Origin: Alphaproteobacteria bacterium
GTDB lineage: Bacteria; Pseudomonadota; Alphaproteobacteria; RF32; CAG-239
Assembly (NCBI GenBank): GCA_900767645.1
Contig: CAAFZY010000004.1
Span: forward strand, 1 to 36,377
Length of the DNA stretch: 36,377 bases
Direction of reading: 5' to 3'
This document shows positions 33,101 to 36,377 of this stretch, in pieces. A model generated the notes under the pieces. That model was not told where the DNA came from and searched no databases. It was given only the letters and a program-made list of their open reading frames with translations. Position numbers and translations under genes: made by a program. The first letter of the stretch is position 1. Every line of letters begins with the position of its first letter.

Positions 33101-33609
33101 ATAAAAACAAATCTCCGGTACAAACATTTGAAGTAGGAAAATACAATATTGAACTTGGACGCGGTTCATCTGCCGCTTATATTAAATTTGACGGACAGTT
33201 TCAGGTTTGGCTTGCCGAAGCTGATTTTATTGACTTATCGGCAGATTGGCATAACTGGACATACAGTAATTTATGGGACTTGCGGTTCGGCAGACTGGAA
33301 AGCTTTAACCAAAACAGCGACGCATCTCAAATTGCCGAGCTGATGAAGCACGCTTTAAATACACCGTTCATCAGCACCGACGATAAACTTAAAAAAACAA
33401 AATCTTTGAATAAAATAAATCTTAAAGTCGAAGACGGTAATGAGGTTACTTTACAATTTTATAAAAGCGACAATGCCGTTTGGGTAAAATATAACTTTAA
33501 AAAAGAGCCTTCCGACAAACATCTTGCTTTTTTTGCGCCTTATGCTAAGGATAAATATTTTGAAATTGCAAACGATAAATGGGAGCAGATACAAAATGCA
33601 ATTAAATAA
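30163..33609 (+). CDS. ABC-2 permease / GldG-like / DUF4340 triple-fusion protein
   Basis: The 1148-residue protein joins three parts usually encoded separately. Residues 1-270 are a six-helix ABC-2 permease (GldF-like; MKKLWTVTKNELLRYFISPLAY). Residues about 270-840 are a GldG-like periplasmic segment, opening after a membrane helix with QIDFSEDKLFTLDKNTVEVL and holding PEPVTAKLYYS; they end in a second helix near 824-840. A further helix near 855-875 leads into a DUF4340-like domain (about 885-1148; ISIKTHNEQLTFELKDGVWYL). With the preceding ATPase it should form a complete transporter. In flavobacteria the GldAFG complex serves gliding; here the substrate is unknown. An AAGGA ribosome site precedes the ATG. 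Confidence 0.92.
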   Translation: MKKLWTVTKNELLRYFISPLAYVYLVAFLILNAAAAFYFGHFFERGQASLEVMFWYQPWLYLLFISGISMRLWAEEFRNKTIVQIMTMPVSAEVLVWGKFLASWLFCAIALLLTFPFWATVNILGKPDNTVILISYLGSLTLAGCMLAISQTMSALTKNQVIALVLSVAANLMFFWSGIEFVLSFFRLFLPDYMIDTIASFSFLTHFSSITQGLVELRDVLFFTSVILLFNFTTVLIVSFKTSGTSAWLKSTSRTYYITAWFMLVLGFMGFNLLANNLTRGTQIDFSEDKLFTLDKNTVEVLQNLPEPVTAKLYYSSILEQRNPAMRQMFDKIRMLLNQYKNSSNGRFDYRIYHPQSLDNIEDRAIADGIQPIPLININQNALFGLTVADSLTNKKVIPYFSTARMPFLEQDLTSIIYELSHRKKTAAIITSLPIGGGGTDNMIAQPWEISRKISEFYNITYVHKPEDLQNRPDVLIMINPQQLSDEMTAAIKEYSENYGNILLLLDSAAEATRLYSSINYPFMPPVLNGLDEFWGFRFYNEYAVADLDNSITVDATSNYKNNPAFTQDVIQFKLKGSSFNRNHPITKHLQTLLMSSASVILPTEGSNVDFIPLLRASTNSALMPISVVYDGLNPRQILSSFKPDENPKILAAAIHGKNPDNQFNLVVVGDTDFIYDNFWASSQTFLEQTYFFPLFNNADFVLNALDYLTNNDDLMNLRGKSAKNREFSGIEKLRKLNIFEYKIKEEQIFKQIDEVKQQLSEIWGKRNFEERQTFTADELALISGIRKQLDSLRKDLSNVRILAGQNINRIAMAVKFVNIFAVPLLLSLLLLIYRLKKRHQKTFSVKLKINSELLKLSAVGLFILALGTASVFLFNQSDIQKYENKPLFPDLPEHINEVQTISIKTHNEQLTFELKDGVWYLKEHPDFPVLQERIRSFLSAMMEARFYEKKANKAEQLAIFGLQPIEADNSPNTRIELDDKNKSPVQTFEVGKYNIELGRGSSAAYIKFDGQFQVWLAEADFIDLSADWHNWTYSNLWDLRFGRLESFNQNSDASQIAELMKHALNTPFISTDDKLKKTKSLNKINLKVEDGNEVTLQFYKSDNAVWVKYNFKKEPSDKHLAFFAPYAKDKYFEIANDKWEQIQNAIK

Positions 33610-34513
33610 TAACAAATTAAAGCGCCTTGCCGCAGCAATGAGCGTGTCTTTGGCTTTGACTTTATGCATAATAAAAACTTTAGGCGCGCTGTATACAGGT
33701 TCGCTTGCGATTTTATCATCGTTAATTGACAGCCTTGCCGATGTTTTTGCCTCATCAATTTCATTTGTGGCTATCAAATTTTCAACCAAACCGGCAAACC
33801 TTAAACACCGGTACGGATACGGGCGCGCCGAATCGGTCAGCGCGTTGGCACAATCGGCATTTATTGCCGGTTCAGGATTATTTGTAATGTATGACGGCGT
33901 CAACCGCATAATTAACCCTGCCCCGCTTGAAAAAACCGGTTTGGGTATTGTAATTATGATTATAAGCCTGCTGGCAACGTGCGGACTGATTTTATTTCAG
34001 CGCTATGTGGCAAAAAAGACGGATTCTCCGGCAATCAAAGCCGACAGCGCGCACTATACGGTTGATGTTTTAACCAACGGCACAATTATTATATCATTAC
34101 TCGCCGTTAAGTTTTTAAGGATAAATTGGTTTGATATTGTTACCGCGTTTATAATTGCCGCTTATTTAATTTATAACGCTTACAAAATTGCGGCGGAAGC
34201 AGTCAGCGCATTAACCGACCGCGAGCTTAGCGATGATATCAGACAGCGGGTAATTGATATTATAATCAACAGCGAAGGGATAGAAGGTTTTCACGATTTC
34301 AGAACTCGCGACTTGGGCGGAATTTATATGTTTGAAATCCACCTTGAAATGGACGGAAATTTATCATTAAACAAAACTCATGAATTGAGCGATACTGTTG
34401 AAGATAAAATTAAAGCGGCGTTTCCAAACTCACAGGTTATTATTCACCAAGATCCATACGGACTGCATGAAAACCGCCTTGATTATGACATCAACGGCAG
34501 CTGCGAAATTTAA
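33596..34513 (+). CDS. cation diffusion facilitator (FieF-like metal exporter)
   Basis: The 305-residue protein is a CDF-family proton-coupled divalent metal exporter. Membrane helices fill about 10-210, and the metal site DxxD...HxxxD is intact: Asp45, Asp49, His153, Asp157, the same numbers as in E. coli FieF. A cytoplasmic domain (about 210-305) ends in VIIHQDPYG. The start MQLNNNK at 33596 is preferred; it has a GGGAG site nearby and overlaps the previous gene by 14 bases, whereas an earlier in-frame ATG at 33524 would add a non-conserved extension. The metal (iron, zinc or manganese) cannot be told. Confidence 0.93.
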   Translation: MQLNNNKLKRLAAAMSVSLALTLCIIKTLGALYTGSLAILSSLIDSLADVFASSISFVAIKFSTKPANLKHRYGYGRAESVSALAQSAFIAGSGLFVMYDGVNRIINPAPLEKTGLGIVIMIISLLATCGLILFQRYVAKKTDSPAIKADSAHYTVDVLTNGTIIISLLAVKFLRINWFDIVTAFIIAAYLIYNAYKIAAEAVSALTDRELSDDIRQRVIDIIINSEGIEGFHDFRTRDLGGIYMFEIHLEMDGNLSLNKTHELSDTVEDKIKAAFPNSQVIIHQDPYGLHENRLDYDINGSCEI

Positions 34514-34583
34514 ATACAGCGTTCATTTAAATTCTATTTTCTCATCTGGTAAGAAAGATTGGGTGCAGTTTGAGCCTCAAACA

Positions 34584-34617
34584 TAATCGGCGGTAACGTT
34601 TATGTTACCGCCGATTA
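34584..34617. terminator. perfect 14-base hairpin after the CDF gene
   Basis: Positions 34584-34597 pair without mismatch with 34604-34617 around a six-base loop. There is no T tract, so it may be a terminator of weak type or an mRNA-stabilising stem. Confidence 0.5.
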
Positions 34618-34625
34618 ATGTATTT

Positions 34626-34653
34626 AAAAACCCCGCAACCTTTGCGGTCGGGG
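34626..34653 (-). terminator. second minus-strand intrinsic terminator
   Basis: CCGCAA (34633-34638) pairs with TTGCGG (34642-34647). Two further pairs CC/GG (34631-34632 with 34650-34651) continue the stem past a two-base bulge. On the minus strand it is followed by TTTTT (34630-34626). Confidence 0.6.
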
Positions 34654-34796
34654 CTGTCAAAATTTAAGTTGTGTTTTATTGTAGTTGAAAATGCGGCACG
34701 CTTATCTGCTTAAAGCCGGCAGACTATTTTATGCGCAAATTCAACCTATGTTTTTTATTTATAATTTTCTAATTACTCTCCTTTCATATTTATATA

Positions 34797-34826
34797 ACAA
34801 AACCGCCGGCAATTTCTCACCGGCGG
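34797..34826 (-). terminator. terminator for the right-edge gene pair
   Basis: CCGCCGG (34803-34809) pairs with CCGGCGG (34820-34826). On the minus strand it is followed by TTTTGTT. It lies 15 bases beyond the stop at 34841. Confidence 0.7.
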
Positions 34827-34840
34827 AATTAAAAACAACA

Positions 34841-35173
34841 TTAATATTCAAAAAAAGTACAATAACCAGTATGAGGATCTATTGGAGCATTGTATTTATC
34901 GCATAATTCCTGATAATATATATTTGCAAGCTCCTCGTCACAGCGTTTTCTATCCCTACGACAATCTTTCATATATTGTATATGTTCCGGTGTCATTTGA
35001 ACGCATCCGTATTTATCCTTCCAAGTTAAACAATCATCGCGGCAACGGTCTTCATCATAATCCCAAACATCTCCGGAATCCATACAACTTAATTGCCTTA
35101 AAAAGGTGTCTAATCCGTCCAAAAACCATAGCAATATCAAGCTTACTGTCGTTATAATTATTGCTCTTTTCAT
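34841..35173 (-). CDS. membrane-anchored or secreted eight-cysteine protein
   Basis: The 110-residue product has a signal or anchor helix (about 4-18) followed by a charged domain with eight cysteines (30, 44, 48, 57, 71, 78, 91, 105), an even number suited to four disulfides. Motifs are DRCRDDCLTW, KYGCVQM, KDCRRDRKRC and HTGYC. I recognise no family. The ATG directly follows the TAA of the 392-residue gene with no gap, so the two are translationally coupled and probably work together. Its own ribosome site would lie inside the upstream gene's last codons. It ends just before a terminator. Confidence 0.72.
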   Translation of the reverse strand: MKRAIIITTVSLILLWFLDGLDTFLRQLSCMDSGDVWDYDEDRCRDDCLTWKDKYGCVQMTPEHIQYMKDCRRDRKRCDEELANIYYQELCDKYNAPIDPHTGYCTFFEY

Positions 35174-36352
35174 TTACCAAAAATGCTCCGGTAATCTAGG
35201 TTGTTTTTCTCTAAAGTCTGCACAAGCCTCAGCAGGTGTTAAATCAAGACCAAAATTAGCTCTGGCGTTACCCGTTAGATTAACGATTGTATCATTAATA
35301 TAATCATTATATGCCTCAGATCGCGTTAAACCTTTATAAAATATATTCCAAAAATAGTCAAATATTTCTTTTTCACGGGCTAAATTTTGAGCAATTTCCT
35401 CCCCATATTTACCAAATTTCGTTGCCGCATAATTAGCTTTACAATGATGATAATCATCCAATTTCTTATAATTATGACCTTTCATTTTACAATATTCATT
35501 TGCCATATACGAGATAGCTTGCCACACTTGTCTATCCTTATCCCTTTGATTAAAAATATAAGGGATATCATTCGGTTGAAAATTGTATGTTATAATAGGA
35601 CATAACAATTTATCATACCATTTTTTATAGTTTGCATAGGCTCTCCAATCAAGACTTTGTGGAAAGTACGATATCTGGGTCTGTTGGAACTGTGGCATTA
35701 GTTCCGTTTGCTTGTACTGCGGCATTGGTTGAACTTGCAACGCCTGCGAGATTTCCGGCATTTGCGGCAATTCCGGTGTTTGCGGTTCCGGGGCTTTGGG
35801 GAACTGCGGCAGTTTAGGCAGTTTCGGTATTGAAAATCCCGTGCCGAACATTTCTTTTTGTTTAGCCTCATTAATACCAAAGCCTGTTACCATGTCCGAA
35901 TGCTTTAAATCCATACCTTTGCTGAAATTAGGTAATTGGCTTTGCTTCAAACCGCCGGTGGTGCCAAAGTTGTTGGTGTTGCCAAGCACGAAAGCGCTTT
36001 TTTGCGGCTTGTAGGGTTCAAAGCCTAAACTCGTATTAAGCGGCTTAGGTTGCACCGACTGTAACGGATTGTCCTGTATAGGTTGTTCCGGCTCTTCCGG
36101 TTTCGGGTTTAAGTATTCACCCCATTCCGGCTTCTTCTTGTTAATCACATCACTTAAATGATCCAACAATTCATCGCCCATTTTGGGGTTGTCATAAATT
36201 GAGTGCACCAGCGAGCGTATCTCGCTCTCCGGCAATTTGTAAACTTCCGGAAACAAGCGCTTCAAAACTTGGTAATTATATGAAAATTTACGCGTCATTT
36301 TTTCATCGTGCTCATTCTCAAAGGTTTCTCTTGTGAGGTAAGAACTATACAT
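35174..36352 (-). CDS. Pro/Gln-rich protein with Cys/His C-terminal domain, unknown
   Basis: The 392-residue protein has no signal peptide. Residues 1-75 are a helical charged region (YNYQVLKRLFPEVYKLPESE). Residues about 78-235 are a low-complexity linker rich in Pro, Gln and Leu with PKLPQF/PELPQMP-type repeats. Residues about 238-392 form a domain with WYDKLLCPI, NEYCKMKGHNY, DDYHHCKANYAAT-(G)-GEEIA, EKEIFDYF and a C-terminal ACADFR. The D-Y-HHC then A, then KE-D arrangement loosely recalls families of small bacterial domains with a D-x-x-H-C core, but I cannot name one. The ATG is preceded by an AAGGAGAA ribosome site. It is coupled to the Cys-rich 110-residue gene. The upstream neighbour is outside the window. 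Confidence 0.78.
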   Translation of the reverse strand: MYSSYLTRETFENEHDEKMTRKFSYNYQVLKRLFPEVYKLPESEIRSLVHSIYDNPKMGDELLDHLSDVINKKKPEWGEYLNPKPEEPEQPIQDNPLQSVQPKPLNTSLGFEPYKPQKSAFVLGNTNNFGTTGGLKQSQLPNFSKGMDLKHSDMVTGFGINEAKQKEMFGTGFSIPKLPKLPQFPKAPEPQTPELPQMPEISQALQVQPMPQYKQTELMPQFQQTQISYFPQSLDWRAYANYKKWYDKLLCPIITYNFQPNDIPYIFNQRDKDRQVWQAISYMANEYCKMKGHNYKKLDDYHHCKANYAATKFGKYGEEIAQNLAREKEIFDYFWNIFYKGLTRSEAYNDYINDTIVNLTGNARANFGLDLTPAEACADFREKQPRLPEHFW

Positions 36353-36377
36353 CTTACGTTCTCCTTAAAAAATTAAG

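Larger units (their letters stand above)
34514..34840. other. 327-bp intergenic region between convergent genes
   Basis: This gap contains three hairpins, listed separately. A 73-codon ORF (34685-34906) crosses the last terminator and the end of the opposite gene and is not credible. I see no further gene, repeat or RNA element. Confidence 0.6.

Noticed and set aside
33451..33909. 152-codon minus-strand ORF over the permease/CDF junction
   Set aside because: It lies opposite two well-supported overlapping genes and has no ribosome site or recognisable domain.
34685..34906. 73-codon plus-strand ORF in the convergent region near the right edge
   Set aside because: It runs through the minus-strand terminator and into the end of the opposite Cys-rich gene, without a ribosome site.

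Overview
The window most likely comes from an uncultured, anaerobic alphaproteobacterium of moderate to low G+C, probably gut- or host-associated. This is inferred from protein character. There is a short HPr kinase lacking the N-terminal domain, a family-4-like uracil-DNA glycosylase of the alphaproteobacterial type, a tolQ-tolR-tolA cluster, the mlaE-mlaF-radA-cvpA order, and the [FeFe]-hydrogenase maturase HydG, which points to fermentative hydrogen metabolism. No rRNA, tRNA, CRISPR array or intact mobile element was seen. I did not compute G+C.

Layout. 1-160: a terminator and a 32-codon remnant resembling the phage BRO/DinD family, fused in frame behind the stop of an ABC exporter gene. 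158-3690 (minus): two overlapping half-size ABC exporters that share a nearly identical stretch, suggesting gene conversion. 4085-6301 (plus): an orphan lipoprotein and an orphan 460-residue cytoplasmic protein. 6308-10720 (minus): tolQ, tolR, tolA, a chagasin-like (I42) inhibitor lipoprotein, a TM1266-type hydrogenase regulator and hydG. 10851-13594 (minus): a uracil-DNA glycosylase with a leaderless-looking promoter, two related secreted four-cysteine proteins and a small membrane protein. 13720-15516 (plus): a TPR lipoprotein.

15560-26164 (minus) is a chain of eleven closely packed genes. It runs DUF4381, batA, batB fused to TPRs, batD, a membrane-anchored nuclease-fold protein with a ruined active site, tsaE, hprK, mlaE, mlaF, radA and cvpA. 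26303-26728 (plus) is a small lipoprotein. It is followed by a promoter, a structured stretch and a strong bidirectional terminator that together look like a small RNA gene. 26980-28233 (minus) is tyrS. 28320-34513 (plus) is anmK, an ABC ATPase, a 1148-residue permease/GldG/DUF4340 fusion and a FieF-like cation exporter, all overlapping or nearly so. 34841-36352 (minus) is a translationally coupled pair: a Pro/Gln-rich protein with a Cys/His C-terminal domain, then a membrane-anchored protein with eight cysteines.

Much of the window concerns the cell envelope: Tol energisation, Mla lipid transport, Bat, anhydro-muramate recycling and several lipoproteins. The most unusual points are the degenerate catalytic or metal sites in two otherwise well-formed operon genes (the nuclease-like protein and BatB), the probable small RNA upstream of the tyrS terminator, the triple-fusion ABC permease, the paralogous Cys proteins and the coupled orphan pair at the right edge.
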